This document shows, one piece after another, positions 22,536 through 31,352 of a DNA stretch of 64,000 nt. Each line of letters opens with the position of its first letter. Position 1 is the first letter of the stretch. This stretch comes from Nonomuraea turcica (lineage in GTDB: Bacteria > Actinomycetota > Actinomycetes > Streptosporangiales > Streptosporangiaceae). The notes beneath the pieces were generated by a model that had not been told where the DNA came from, searched no databases, and saw only the letters and a program-made list of their open reading frames with translations. Position numbers and translations under genes: made by a program. The stretch lies in assembly GCF_030718205.1 (NCBI RefSeq), contig NZ_JAUZQF010000027.1:95475-159474 (forward strand). Direction: 5' to 3'.

Positions 22536-23467
22536 TTCTGCGGATCGACAACCTGGTCAAACACTACGGCCCGGTACGCGCGGTGGACGGACTGTCGCTG
22601 GAGATCGGACAGGGTGAGGTGCTCGGCCTGGTCGGCGAGTCCGGCAGCGGCAAGTCCACCGTCGGCAAGTGCGTGTTGCGGCTGACCCAGCCCACGTCCG
22701 GCCGGATCGAGCTGGACGGGCGCGACGTCACCCACCTGTCGCGCCGGGCCATGCGCCCGCTGCGCAGGGACGTCCACATGGTCTTCCAGGACCCCTACTC
22801 CTCGCTCAACCCACGCTTCACCATCGAGCGCATCGTCGGCGAGCCGCTGCTCAGGCACCACGCGGCCGACCGGCGGGAGACCTCCAGGCGCGTGTCGGCC
22901 ATGCTGGAGAAGGTGGGGCTGCGGGCGGAGATGCGCGCGAGGTTCCCGCACGAGCTGTCCGGCGGGCAGCGGCAGCGGGTGGGGCTGGCCAGGGCGTTGA
23001 TCCTGGAGCCCAAGCTGGTGGTGGCCGACGAGCCGGTGTCAGCGCTGGATGTGTCGGTGCAGGCGTCGGTGCTCAACCTGATCACCGATCTGCAGCGGGA
23101 TATGGGCTTTTCATGCCTGTTCATCACGCATGATTTGTCCGTGGTGGAGTTCCTGGCCGACCGGGTGGCCGTCATGTACCTGGGCAAGATCGTGGAGTCG
23201 GGGCCGACGGCCGAGATCTTCGCCGAGCCGCGGCATCCGTACACGCAGGCTCTGCTGTCGGCGGCGCCGGTGCCGGATCCGGTCAGGCAGCGGGAGCGGC
23301 GCAGGATCGTGCTCAGCGGTGATGTGCCGAGTCCGGTCGATCCGCCGTCGGGGTGCCGCTTCCATACGCGGTGCCCGCTGGCGTACGACGTCTGCCGGAC
23401 CGACGAACCCCTGTTGAGCGGCACCGGCCATCCGGCCGCGTGCCACCTTGTTACAGCAAGTCGATAA
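22532..23467 (+). CDS. Peptide ABC transporter ATP-binding protein, DppF type
   Basis: Second ATPase of the importer, 311 residues, starting at GTG 22532 inside the stop of the previous gene (GTGA). Walker A is GESGSGKS, the Q-loop is FQDPYSSLNP, the signature is LSGGQRQR, Walker B is LVVADEPVSALD and the switch is ITHDLS. The C-terminal extension has the CRFHTRCPLAYDVC cysteine set. With the previous ATPase it forms the heterodimeric motor. Confidence 0.92.
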   Translation: MILRIDNLVKHYGPVRAVDGLSLEIGQGEVLGLVGESGSGKSTVGKCVLRLTQPTSGRIELDGRDVTHLSRRAMRPLRRDVHMVFQDPYSSLNPRFTIERIVGEPLLRHHAADRRETSRRVSAMLEKVGLRAEMRARFPHELSGGQRQRVGLARALILEPKLVVADEPVSALDVSVQASVLNLITDLQRDMGFSCLFITHDLSVVEFLADRVAVMYLGKIVESGPTAEIFAEPRHPYTQALLSAAPVPDPVRQRERRRIVLSGDVPSPVDPPSGCRFHTRCPLAYDVCRTDEPLLSGTGHPAACHLVTASR

Positions 23468-23478
23468 AGGGAGAAAGC

Positions 23479-25332
23479 TTGTTCACCACCAGGCCTGAGC
23501 TGTCGGGCGACTTCGGCATGGTCGCCGGCACCCACTGGCTGGCCTCGGCCACCGGCATGAGCGTGCTGGAACGCGGCGGGAACGCCTTCGACGCGGCGGT
23601 GGCCGCCGGCTTCGTGCTGCAGATCGCCGAGCCGCACCTGAACGGCCCCGGCGGCGAGGTGCCGATCCTGCTGTGGAGTGAGGCCGAGCAGAAGGTGTCC
23701 GTGGTGTGCGGGCAGGGCGTGGCGCCCGCCGCGGCCACCATCGAGCGCTTCACGGAGCTGGGCCTGGACATCGTGCCCGGCACAGGGCTGCTGGCTGCCA
23801 CCGTGCCGGGGGCCTTCGGCGGATGGATGCTGATGCTGGAGCGCTGGGGCACCTGGCGGCTGGCCGACGTGCTCGCCCCCGCGATCCACTACGCCGAGAA
23901 CGGCATTCCTGTCCTGGAACGCATCGCCGCCACCATCGAGTCGGTCGAAGGACTGTTCAACGATGACTGGCCGACGTCGGCGGCGACCTGGCTGCCCGGC
24001 GGGCAGGTGCCGGCGGCCGGGTCGAAGCTGGCCAACCCGGTGCTGGCCGCCACCTACCGGAAGCTGGTCGCCGCGGCGCAGGCCGCGTCGAGCAGCCGCG
24101 AGGGGCAGATCGAGGCCGCCCGCAGGGCGTGGTACGAGGGGTTCGTCGCGGAGGCGATCGCCGAGTTCAGCGCCAAGACGGCCTGGCGGGACAGCTCCGG
24201 CGAGGTGCACGGCGGGCTGCTCACCGTCGACGACCTGGCGCGCTGGTCGGCATCGGTCGAGGAGCCGCTGACCCTGGACTACCGCGGGCACACCGTGTGC
24301 AAGACCGGGCCTTGGGGGCAGGGGCCGGTGTTCCTGCAGCAGCTGGCGTTGCTCGACGGGTTCGACCTGGACGCGATGGGCTATCTCAGCGCCGACTACG
24401 TGCACACGGTGACCGAGGTCGCCAAGCTGGCCTTCGCCGATCGCGAGGCCTGGTACGGCGACGCCGGCGTGCCCGAGTCCGGCACCATGTATGACCTGCT
24501 GAGCCCCGCGTACAACGCCGGGCGGCGGCCGCTGGTCGGGGCGGAGGCCAGCTTCGAGCTCCGGCCGGGCGCTCCTGGCGGACGCGCGCCCAAGCTGCCG
24601 GCGTTCCCCGCGCCCGGCACGGCCGGCAGCGCACCCGGCATCTCCGGGGCGCGTTCGCCGCAGGGTGCCGGGCACGTCGGACAAGGTGCCGGACTCGGGC
24701 ACGTCGGACAAGGCGTCGGCGAACCAACGGTGGCCCGCGACGGGACCGTCCGGGGTGACACCTGCCATGTGGACGTCGTGGACCGCTGGGGCAACATGGT
24801 GTCCGCCACTCCCAGCGGCGGCTGGCTGCAGAGCTCGCCCACCATCCCCGAGCTGGGATTCTGCCTGGGGACGCGGGCCCAGATGTTCTGGCTGCAGGAG
24901 GGGCTGCCGGCGTCGCTGCGGCCCGGGACGCGGCCGCGCACCACGCTGTCGCCGTCGTTCGCGCTCAGGGACGGGCGGCCGTGGCTGGCGTTCGGCACGC
25001 CGGGCGGCGACCAGCAGGACCAGTGGAGCGTGAACTTCTTCCTGGCCGTCGTCCACGGCCGCCTGAACCTGCAGGAGGCCATCGACGCGCCGATGTTCCA
25101 CTCCGAGCACTTCCCCAGCTCGTTCTTCCCGCGCGGCTCCCGCCCCGGAGTCCTGCACGCCGAGGACCGCCTGGACCCTGACGTGGTGGCGGAGCTGCGG
25201 CGGCGCGGGCACGAGGTCGAGCTCCAGGGCTCGTGGACGCTGGGCAGGCTCAGCGCGGTGGCCCGCGACGGCGCCTTCCTCAAAGCCGCCGCCAACCCCC
25301 GCGGCGCTCAGGGCTACGCTGTCGGCCGATGA
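23479..25332 (+). CDS. Gamma-glutamyltransferase-family Ntn hydrolase
   Basis: Predicted gamma-glutamyl hydrolase/transferase, 617 residues. TTG 23479 was chosen because GGGAG lies at the right distance and it gives an entry (FTTRPELSGDFGMVAGTHWLA) aligned with the family. The large-subunit motif ERGGNAFDAAVAAGFVL is clear. The nucleophile should be Thr428 in GDTCHVDVVD, at which the precursor self-cleaves, and the small subunit carries RPRTTLSPS and FGTPGGDQQ. A 70-residue Gly/Pro/Ala-rich insert before the cleavage site includes a duplicated GHVGQG. No signal peptide is seen, so it is probably cytoplasmic and would act on imported gamma-glutamyl peptides. It is 11 bases after the transporter ATPase. 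Confidence 0.85.
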   Translation: MFTTRPELSGDFGMVAGTHWLASATGMSVLERGGNAFDAAVAAGFVLQIAEPHLNGPGGEVPILLWSEAEQKVSVVCGQGVAPAAATIERFTELGLDIVPGTGLLAATVPGAFGGWMLMLERWGTWRLADVLAPAIHYAENGIPVLERIAATIESVEGLFNDDWPTSAATWLPGGQVPAAGSKLANPVLAATYRKLVAAAQAASSSREGQIEAARRAWYEGFVAEAIAEFSAKTAWRDSSGEVHGGLLTVDDLARWSASVEEPLTLDYRGHTVCKTGPWGQGPVFLQQLALLDGFDLDAMGYLSADYVHTVTEVAKLAFADREAWYGDAGVPESGTMYDLLSPAYNAGRRPLVGAEASFELRPGAPGGRAPKLPAFPAPGTAGSAPGISGARSPQGAGHVGQGAGLGHVGQGVGEPTVARDGTVRGDTCHVDVVDRWGNMVSATPSGGWLQSSPTIPELGFCLGTRAQMFWLQEGLPASLRPGTRPRTTLSPSFALRDGRPWLAFGTPGGDQQDQWSVNFFLAVVHGRLNLQEAIDAPMFHSEHFPSSFFPRGSRPGVLHAEDRLDPDVVAELRRRGHEVELQGSWTLGRLSAVARDGAFLKAAANPRGAQGYAVGR

Positions 25333-26063
25333 CGGATCTGCTCTTCCTGATGGTGGCCGGTCTGCTGGCCGGGGCGGTGAACGCCCTGGCCGGCGGCGGC
25401 ACCCTCATCTCCTTCCCCGCTCTCGTGGCGTTCGGCTATCCGAGTCTGACCGCGTCCGTGACGAACGCGGTGGCGTTGTGGCCGGGATACCTGGGCGGCG
25501 TGCTCGGCTACCGGGCCGAGCTACGCGGGCAACGCCGCGGGGCCGCGATGCTGAGTGCCACGGCCGTGCTGGGCGCGGGGGTGGGCAGCGCGTTGCTGCT
25601 GCTGACACCGGGCAGGCTGTTCGAGTCGATCGTCCCGTGGCTGGTGGCGTTCGCCAGCCTGGCGCTGCTGGCGCAGCCGTGGCTGCGCCGGCGATTCGGC
25701 GGTGACGGGCGGCCGAGCAAGCTCGTGTACGCCGGGGTGTTCCTGGGCGGCTGCTACGGCGCGTATTTCAACGGCGGCATGGGCGTGCTGCTGCTGACCG
25801 TGCTCGGGATGTTCCTGCACGAAGGCCTGCACCGGGTGAACGCCGTGCGCGCAGTGCTCGCGCTGGTGATCAGCACCGTGTCGGTGGTGGCGTTCTCGCT
25901 GTTCGGGGCCGTGCAGTGGCAGGCGGTGGCGGTGATCGCGCCGGCCAGCCTGGCGGGCGGGCTGCTGGGCACGCGGGTGGCCAGGCTCATGTCCGCCAAG
26001 GTCCTCCGGGGCGTGGTCGTCGCGTTCGGACTGGGGGTGGCCGTGGCGCTTGCCCTGCGCTAG
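25329..26063 (+). CDS. TSUP (TauE/SafE) family membrane permease
   Basis: Membrane protein of 244 residues with about eight helices. The family hallmarks are the two half-repeats with AGAVNALAGGGTLISFPAL and, in the second half, FLGGCYGAYFNGGMGVLLL. TSUP proteins export sulfite, sulfoacetate or related sulfur anions, or other organic anions. The ATG overlaps the gamma-glutamyltransferase stop (ATGA), making it the last gene of the peptide-import unit. Sulfite export after breakdown of a sulfur-containing peptide such as glutathione is a plausible but unproven role. Confidence 0.85.
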   Translation: MTDLLFLMVAGLLAGAVNALAGGGTLISFPALVAFGYPSLTASVTNAVALWPGYLGGVLGYRAELRGQRRGAAMLSATAVLGAGVGSALLLLTPGRLFESIVPWLVAFASLALLAQPWLRRRFGGDGRPSKLVYAGVFLGGCYGAYFNGGMGVLLLTVLGMFLHEGLHRVNAVRAVLALVISTVSVVAFSLFGAVQWQAVAVIAPASLAGGLLGTRVARLMSAKVLRGVVVAFGLGVAVALALR

Positions 26064-26084
26064 CCCGGCTTGCGGGCGCGAGGG

Positions 26085-26738
26085 TCAGTGGGCCGGGCCG
26101 TAGAGGGCGTGGGGAGAGCCCGTCATCAGCGCCCAGTAACGGTCGCCGTAGGACCAGTGCCACCATTCCGTGGGGTAGTTGACCAGGCCCGCCGATTCCA
26201 GGGCGGTCGCGAGGATCTTGCGGTGCCTGCGCGCGTCCCCCGGGATCCCGGCGGCGGCGGTGTAACAGGCGCCCGCACTCTGCTCGGGAGTGTCGTTGAT
26301 TGCGGTGCCCAGGTCGTATTCGCTGCCGTCGGCGTCGCAGAGCGTGAGGTCCACGGCCGCTCCCGCGGTGTGCGGGGCCACCTCGACCGGCGAGACGTAG
26401 CGGCTGGCCGCCGCATGCAGCTCGTCGGCCGTCATGCTGGGAAAGCGATGGGCGAGCTCGGCCCGGTAGTCGTCGAAGGTCTGGCGCTGGTTCGCGATGG
26501 AGCGGTGGCCTTCCACGATCAGGAGGTGGTATCCGGCGGGCAGCTCCTTCTCCGCCCGCTCGAGCCGGTCGAGCAGGCCGGCACGCAGGCGGCCGTACGC
26601 GCCCTCCTCGTCGGCCATCCGGTCGTCGAGTCTCAACCGTCCCCGCACTTCGACCAGCGGCTCCCCGTTGTCGTGGACGGGGATGGCGGTCACGCGGGGG
26701 TCGGAGATCAGGACGATGCCGTGTGCGGGGTGCCACAT
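26085..26738 (-). CDS. VanX-like D-alanyl-D-alanine dipeptidase (M15D)
   Basis: Zinc dipeptidase of 217 residues. The catalytic Arg lies in EGHRS, the zinc ligands are in HTAGAAVDLTL (HxxGxAxD) and EWWHW supplies the catalytic Glu and third ligand. These match VanX/DdpX. No signal peptide, so it should act in the cytoplasm on D-Ala-D-Ala or related peptides. No VanH, VanA or VanRS gene is nearby, so a resistance role is not supported; cell-wall dipeptide salvage is more likely. It converges on the TSUP gene and is 12 bases downstream of a ROK gene on the same strand. Confidence 0.85.
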   Translation of the reverse strand: MWHPAHGIVLISDPRVTAIPVHDNGEPLVEVRGRLRLDDRMADEEGAYGRLRAGLLDRLERAEKELPAGYHLLIVEGHRSIANQRQTFDDYRAELAHRFPSMTADELHAAASRYVSPVEVAPHTAGAAVDLTLCDADGSEYDLGTAINDTPEQSAGACYTAAAGIPGDARRHRKILATALESAGLVNYPTEWWHWSYGDRYWALMTGSPHALYGPAH

Positions 26739-26750
26739 GGGCAGAAATTC

Positions 26751-27908
26751 TCACACAGTGTCGGAGAAAACCTGCTCTCGGGCCTGCTCCAAGGCCGCGA
26801 CCAGGGCGCCGCGCAGCACGGGGTTTCCGGCGACTCCCGTGGTGACCACGCTGGGCCGCGTCGGGCAGACCTTCGCCACCGCCTCCTCGACCCTGGCGGC
26901 CAGCTCAGGACCTCCGGCCCGCCCGACGTCGCCGGCGAGCACGATGAGCCCGGGGTCCAGCACGACGCTGACGGCCGCGACGCCGACGGCCAGCCGATCC
27001 GCGACGGCGTCGAGAAAGCCGGAGCGGCCGTCGGCGACGGCGGCGCGGACCAGGTCGGCGCTCGGCCGCACGCTCATGCCGTGGCCCCTGGCCAGCCCGT
27101 CCATCGCCGCCTGGCCCACCAGCCGCTGGTAGGAGCCCGACTGCGGCTGGGTGACATCGGCGGGCAGCGGCTCGCCGGGCACGGGCAGCCAGCCGATCTC
27201 CCCCGCGCCGCCGGTGTTGCCGCGGTGCAGGCGGCCACCGAGCATGACGCCCAGGCCCTGGCCGACGCCTGCCCAGAGGACCACGAAGTCGTCGACGCCG
27301 ACGGCGGCGCCGTAGTGGTGCTCGGCGAGGGCGACGAGGTTGACGTCGTTTTCAATGGTCACCGAGGCGCCGAGGGCCCCGCGCAGGCTGGCCAGCACGC
27401 CGACGTGCCAGGACGGCAGGTCGTAGGAGAAGCGCACGTCGCCGGTGCCCGGATCGACCACGCCGCGGGTGCCGATGACGAATGAGCGCAACTGCGGCAG
27501 GGTGATCCTGGCCGCCTCGCAGGCCCGCCGTACGGCCTGGTGCACGGTGGCGACCGGGTCGCCGTCGGTCGGATTGACCACGACCTCCACCACGGTCCTG
27601 CCGGTGATGTCGGCCACACCGACGGTGATGGCGTCGGGCAGCACCTCGAGGCCGGCGACGTGCGCGCTGGAGGGGACCACGCCATAGAGGGCGGCGTTGG
27701 GTCCGCGCCCGCCGGCCCGCTCGCCGGCGACCTCCACCAGCCCTCGCTCTTCCAGCCTCGCGAGCAGCTGTCCCGCGGTCACCTTGGAAAGCCCGGTGCG
27801 TTCGCCCAGCTCAGCGCGGGTGAGCGGGCCCTCGGCGAGAAGGAGCTCCAGGGCCGTCCGGTCGTTCAGGCGGCGCAGCAGCCGTGGCACACCGGGATTT
27901 CGTGTCAC
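26751..27908 (-). CDS. ROK family transcriptional repressor (copy 1)
   Basis: Sugar-responsive repressor of the NagC/XylR type, 385 residues. A winged helix-turn-helix is at the N-terminus (ERTGLSKVTAGQLLARLEERGLV). The ROK kinase-like domain follows with ENDVNLVALAEH and GRLHRGNTGGAGEIG, but the Cys-rich zinc motif of sugar kinases is absent. GTG 27908 was chosen because GGGGAG is eight bases upstream and the paralogue at 34039 starts at the same residue (xPGVPRLLR). It diverges from a sugar ABC importer, with a nested palindrome between them. Confidence 0.88.
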   Translation of the reverse strand: MTRNPGVPRLLRRLNDRTALELLLAEGPLTRAELGERTGLSKVTAGQLLARLEERGLVEVAGERAGGRGPNAALYGVVPSSAHVAGLEVLPDAITVGVADITGRTVVEVVVNPTDGDPVATVHQAVRRACEAARITLPQLRSFVIGTRGVVDPGTGDVRFSYDLPSWHVGVLASLRGALGASVTIENDVNLVALAEHHYGAAVGVDDFVVLWAGVGQGLGVMLGGRLHRGNTGGAGEIGWLPVPGEPLPADVTQPQSGSYQRLVGQAAMDGLARGHGMSVRPSADLVRAAVADGRSGFLDAVADRLAVGVAAVSVVLDPGLIVLAGDVGRAGGPELAARVEEAVAKVCPTRPSVVTTGVAGNPVLRGALVAALEQAREQVFSDTV

Positions 27909-27935
27909 GGGACCTCTCCCCTCTGGCAACGAAAC

Positions 27936-27972
27936 GCTAACGGCAGTTTCTTTTAAGAAAGTTTCTTGTTAG
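27936..27972. promoter_or_regulatory. Nested palindromic operator between the ROK gene and the sugar importer
   Basis: CTAAC (27936-27940) and GTTAG (27968-27972) flank TTTCTT-TT-AAGAAA (27947-27960). A second palindrome, AAGAAA-G-TTTCTT, overlaps at 27955-27967. The outer and first inner palindromes share the same centre to within one base. The AT-rich symmetric core resembles NagC/XylR-type sites and is the likely binding site for the adjacent ROK protein. Confidence 0.65.
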
Positions 27973-28074
27973 TTTAGCACCAATTCGACACTGACGATCA
28001 GCCAGGTGCGGACCACAGGCTCAGCACCCGATGAGCGCAGACCCGACGCGATTAGCCGGGAAGGGAGAACGCTA

Positions 28075-29403
28075 GTGAGGATCGCGAAGATCACGGCCAC
28101 TACGGTCACCACGGCCGCCCTGGCCCTGGGCCTGGCCGCATGTGGCTCCGGAGAGCCGAGCACGCCCCAGCCGCAGGCCTCAGGTTCCGCCTCCGCCTCT
28201 GGCCCCAAGTACGCGGGCCAGAGCATCACCGTCTGGCGCCTCGGCGACCCCAACGAGCCGTCCCAGAAGTACATGGACGACCTCGTCGCCGAGTTCAAGG
28301 CCCAGACCGGTGCGGATGCCACCGTGCAGTGGATCCCGTGGCCGCAGGTCAACGACAAGTTCACGGCTGCCGCGGCCGGCGGCGAGGGCCCCGACGTGAC
28401 GGAGATCGGCAACGACCAGGTGCCGCTCTGGCAGAGCCAGGACGCGCTGGCCCCCGTCACCTCGATCACCGCCGGCGGCGAGCACGCGCAGATCCCGAAG
28501 AACCTCTTCGGCCTGGAGACCATCGACGGCGAGGTCTACGCCATGCCGTGGGGCGCCGGCACCCGCGCCGTCATGTACCGCAAGGACTGGTTCGAAGACC
28601 TCAAGATCGAGGTCCCGAAGACCTGGGACGAGGTCCTCGCGGCGGCCAAGAAGATCCAGGAAGAGAAGGGCAAGGACGTCGACGGCTTCGCCTTCAACGG
28701 CGGCTCCGACGCCAACCACCTGCTCGGCGCGATGGCCTGGTCCGAAGGCGGCGAGTACGCCGTCAAGGAGGGCGACAAGTGGGTCGGCAAGCTCACCGAC
28801 CCCGCCTTCAAGACCGGCTTCGAGACCTATACGGGCATCGTGTCCTCGGGCGCGTCCAGCAAGTCCCGCCTCACGCAGAACACCACGGACATCCGCACCC
28901 GCTTCTCCAACGGCAAGGTCGGCATGTACCTGACCGCGTCGTGGGACATCGCCACCATCAAGGAGGAGAGCAAGGGCAAGGTGAAGGAGGAGCAGATGGC
29001 CTTCTTCCCGCTCCCCTCCAAGGCCGGCGGCGAGACTCCCGCGTTCTTCGGCGGCAACGACATCACCGTGTGGAACGACGCCAAGAACAAGGAGCTCGCG
29101 ACCGAGTTCGTGAAGCTCGCCACCAGCAAGAAGTGGGCCGACCGCTACGCGCTGGACGGCGGCCTGCTGCCGGTCTACCCGGACACGCTCGCCGAGCTGG
29201 CCAAGGACCCGGCGCAGGCGCCGTTCGCCGCCGCCTTCGCCAAGGCCAAGGCGTTCCCCGCCGACCCGCAGTGGACCGAGGCCAACGAGACCAAGGCGGT
29301 CCTGCAGAACGCGGCCCGCTCGGTCATCGAGGGCAAGGCCACGGCCGATGAGGCGCTCGCCAAGGCCAACAAGGAACTCGAAGACATCCTCAACCAGTCG
29401 TGA
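28075..29403 (+). CDS. Sugar ABC transporter substrate-binding lipoprotein (SBP family 1)
   Basis: Carbohydrate receptor of 442 residues. The signal peptide ends in LAAC (Cys22). Characteristic pieces are ITVWRLGDPNEPSQKYMDDLV, GPDVTEIGNDQVP, YAMPWGAGTRAVMYRKDWF and PAFFGGNDITVWNDA. GTG 28075 follows AAGGGAG. It is the first gene of an importer unit with two permeases and a GH3 glycosidase, and it diverges from a ROK repressor. The ligand is probably an oligosaccharide containing GlcNAc or glucose, as in chitobiose systems; this is inferred only from the GH3 and ROK neighbours. No ATPase is encoded nearby, so a shared MsiK-type ATPase is expected. Confidence 0.87.
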   Translation: MRIAKITATTVTTAALALGLAACGSGEPSTPQPQASGSASASGPKYAGQSITVWRLGDPNEPSQKYMDDLVAEFKAQTGADATVQWIPWPQVNDKFTAAAAGGEGPDVTEIGNDQVPLWQSQDALAPVTSITAGGEHAQIPKNLFGLETIDGEVYAMPWGAGTRAVMYRKDWFEDLKIEVPKTWDEVLAAAKKIQEEKGKDVDGFAFNGGSDANHLLGAMAWSEGGEYAVKEGDKWVGKLTDPAFKTGFETYTGIVSSGASSKSRLTQNTTDIRTRFSNGKVGMYLTASWDIATIKEESKGKVKEEQMAFFPLPSKAGGETPAFFGGNDITVWNDAKNKELATEFVKLATSKKWADRYALDGGLLPVYPDTLAELAKDPAQAPFAAAFAKAKAFPADPQWTEANETKAVLQNAARSVIEGKATADEALAKANKELEDILNQS

Positions 29404-30425
29404 CCATGGCGAACACGTCAACGCTCGCGCCCAGGGGCGGAGGCAACACCTCCGCCCCTGGGCGGCGCCGCCACAGTTCACGCAAGCCCGCTCGAGGCAG
29501 CGGGATGCCCGGGTGGTCCATCCCGTACGTCCTGCTCGTCCCTGGGATTGTGGTCATCGCGGGGCTGCTGCTCTACCCGATGATCCAGATGGTGATCATG
29601 TCGTTCCAGAGCATCAGCCTCCGGGTGATCCGCGGCGTCGCGGAGCCGGAGTGGGTGGGGCTGGACAACTACACCAAGCTCTTCGACAACGACATCTTCT
29701 GGTCCTCGCTGCGGAACACGGTCGTCTTCGCGGCCGTCACCGTGGCCCTCACCCTGATCCTGGGCACCGCCGTCGGCGTGCTGCTCAACCGGCTGAGCAA
29801 GCGGATGTCCACCTTCGTGATCATCGGCATCATGTCCGCGTGGGCGGTCCCACCGGTCGCCCAGGGCACGATCTGGCGCTGGCTCTTCGACGCCGAGGCC
29901 GGCATCATCAACTGGGCGCTCAATCTGCTTCCTGACGGGTTGTCCACCTTGATCTTCGGCCGGGCCGACTGGACCGGCCAGCCGTGGCTCAACGACGCGT
30001 GGTCCGTCTACATCGTGCTGGTCCTCACGGTGGTCTGGGCGTCCTTCCCGTTCGTCGCGGTGTCGGTGCTGGCCGGCCTGCGCGGCATCCCCGCCGAGTT
30101 GTACGAGGCGGCCAGGGTGGACGGCGCCACCCCGTGGCGCACGTTCAGGAAGATCACCTTCCCGCTGCTGAGGCCGGTCTTCGCCGTCCTGACGATCCTG
30201 TCGATCATCTGGGACTTCAAGGTGCTCAGCCAGCTCTACGTGCTGCTGAACGGGCCGACCAACCGCGAGGCGTTCAACCTGTCGCTCTTCTCCTTCGCCG
30301 AGGCCTTCAAGGCGCCGCCCAAGATGGGCACGGGCGCGGCGATCGCGGTGGTGCTGACGATCATCCTGCTCATCGTCACCGCCTTCTACACCCGGCAGAT
30401 GGTCAAGCAGGAGGACCTGACATGA
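29400..30425 (+). CDS. Sugar ABC transporter permease, MalF/UgpA type
   Basis: Permease of 341 residues. A long basic cytoplasmic N-terminus (about 40 residues) leads to six helices. The EAA loop is seen as IPAELYEAARVDGATPWRTFRKITFPLL, which docks on the ATPase (quoted in outline). The GTG at 29400 overlaps the receptor stop (GTGA); ATG 29406 is an alternative two codons later. Its own stop overlaps the next permease start. Confidence 0.88.
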   Translation: MTMANTSTLAPRGGGNTSAPGRRRHSSRKPARGSGMPGWSIPYVLLVPGIVVIAGLLLYPMIQMVIMSFQSISLRVIRGVAEPEWVGLDNYTKLFDNDIFWSSLRNTVVFAAVTVALTLILGTAVGVLLNRLSKRMSTFVIIGIMSAWAVPPVAQGTIWRWLFDAEAGIINWALNLLPDGLSTLIFGRADWTGQPWLNDAWSVYIVLVLTVVWASFPFVAVSVLAGLRGIPAELYEAARVDGATPWRTFRKITFPLLRPVFAVLTILSIIWDFKVLSQLYVLLNGPTNREAFNLSLFSFAEAFKAPPKMGTGAAIAVVLTIILLIVTAFYTRQMVKQEDLT

Positions 30426-31273
30426 CCCCCCTGGCCCGCAAGCGGCTCAACAAGATCGCATTGAACACGGCCGGGGTCCTGGTCTTCCTCTTCGCGGTCT
30501 TCCCCGTCTACTGGATGGTCTCGACCTCGTTCAAGGCCAACGACCAGATCTTCACCACCGACTTCATCCCGTTCCCCACGCACTTCACCTTCGAGCACGT
30601 CAACACGGTCCTCACCGACGGCGTGGCGGGCAACTCGATCTGGGTCTACATGCGCAACAGCGCGATCGTGGCGCTCGGCACGGTGCTCATCGGGTCGGCG
30701 TTCGCGTTGCTCGCGGCTACCGCGGTGGCGCGTTTCCGGTTCAAGGGGCGTACGAGCTTCCTGATCACCCTGCTCATCGTGCAGATGATCCCGACCGAGG
30801 CGCTCCTGATTCCGTTGTTCCTCAACGTCCGGCGCCTCGGGCTCTACGACAATCTGCTCGGGCTGATCGTCATCCAGGTCGGTCTGACGTTGCCGTTCGG
30901 CATCTGGATGCTGCGGACGTTCGTCGCCGCGGTCCCCAAGTCGCTGGAGGAGGCGGCGTGGATCGACGGCGCGAGCCGGTTCACCACCTTCTGGAAGGTG
31001 CTCTTCCCGTTGGTGGCGCCGGGTCTGGTGGCGACGAGCATCTTCTCGTTCATCACCGCGTGGAACGATCTGATCTTCGCGCTGGTCCTGATGAAGGACA
31101 CCACGGGTTACACCATGCCGGTGGCCCTGCAGTTCTTCTTCGGGCAGCGGGGCACCGACTGGGGCGCCATCATGGCGACCTCCACGCTGATGACCCTGCC
31201 GGTCATCGCCTTCTTCCTGCTGGTGCAGCGCCGCATGGTCTCCGGCCTGGTGGCCGGGGCTGTCAAAGGCTGA
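30422..31273 (+). CDS. Sugar ABC transporter permease, MalG type
   Basis: Second sugar permease, 283 residues. A first helix is followed by FPVYWMVSTSFKANDQIF, then about five more helices and the EAA loop LEEAAWIDGASRFTTFWKV. The C-terminus ends VSGLVAGAVKG, the usual MalG-type end. ATG 30422 overlaps the previous stop (ATGA). A GC-rich stem-loop follows before the GH3 gene. Confidence 0.9.
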   Translation: MTPLARKRLNKIALNTAGVLVFLFAVFPVYWMVSTSFKANDQIFTTDFIPFPTHFTFEHVNTVLTDGVAGNSIWVYMRNSAIVALGTVLIGSAFALLAATAVARFRFKGRTSFLITLLIVQMIPTEALLIPLFLNVRRLGLYDNLLGLIVIQVGLTLPFGIWMLRTFVAAVPKSLEEAAWIDGASRFTTFWKVLFPLVAPGLVATSIFSFITAWNDLIFALVLMKDTTGYTMPVALQFFFGQRGTDWGAIMATSTLMTLPVIAFFLLVQRRMVSGLVAGAVKG

Positions 31274-31296
31274 TTTCTCCATATTTCGCAGGGCGG

Positions 31297-31320
31297 GTGC
31301 GGCCTTCACGTGGGCCGTAC
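31297..31320 (+). terminator. Stem-loop between the sugar permease and GH3 genes
   Basis: GTGCGGCC (31297-31304) pairs with GGCCGTAC (31313-31320) with one G-U pair across an 8-nt loop. Flanking CAGGG and CCCTG bases could extend it. There is no T-tract. It may attenuate or stabilise the message rather than end it. Confidence 0.35.
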
Positions 31321-31352
31321 CCCTGACCCTGCCCTGAACCTGATGAGGAGCC

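Noticed and set aside
26085..26738. VanX-like gene as evidence of a vancomycin resistance cluster
   Set aside because: No vanH, vanA-type ligase or vanRS gene is nearby; stand-alone VanX homologues are common in actinomycetes.
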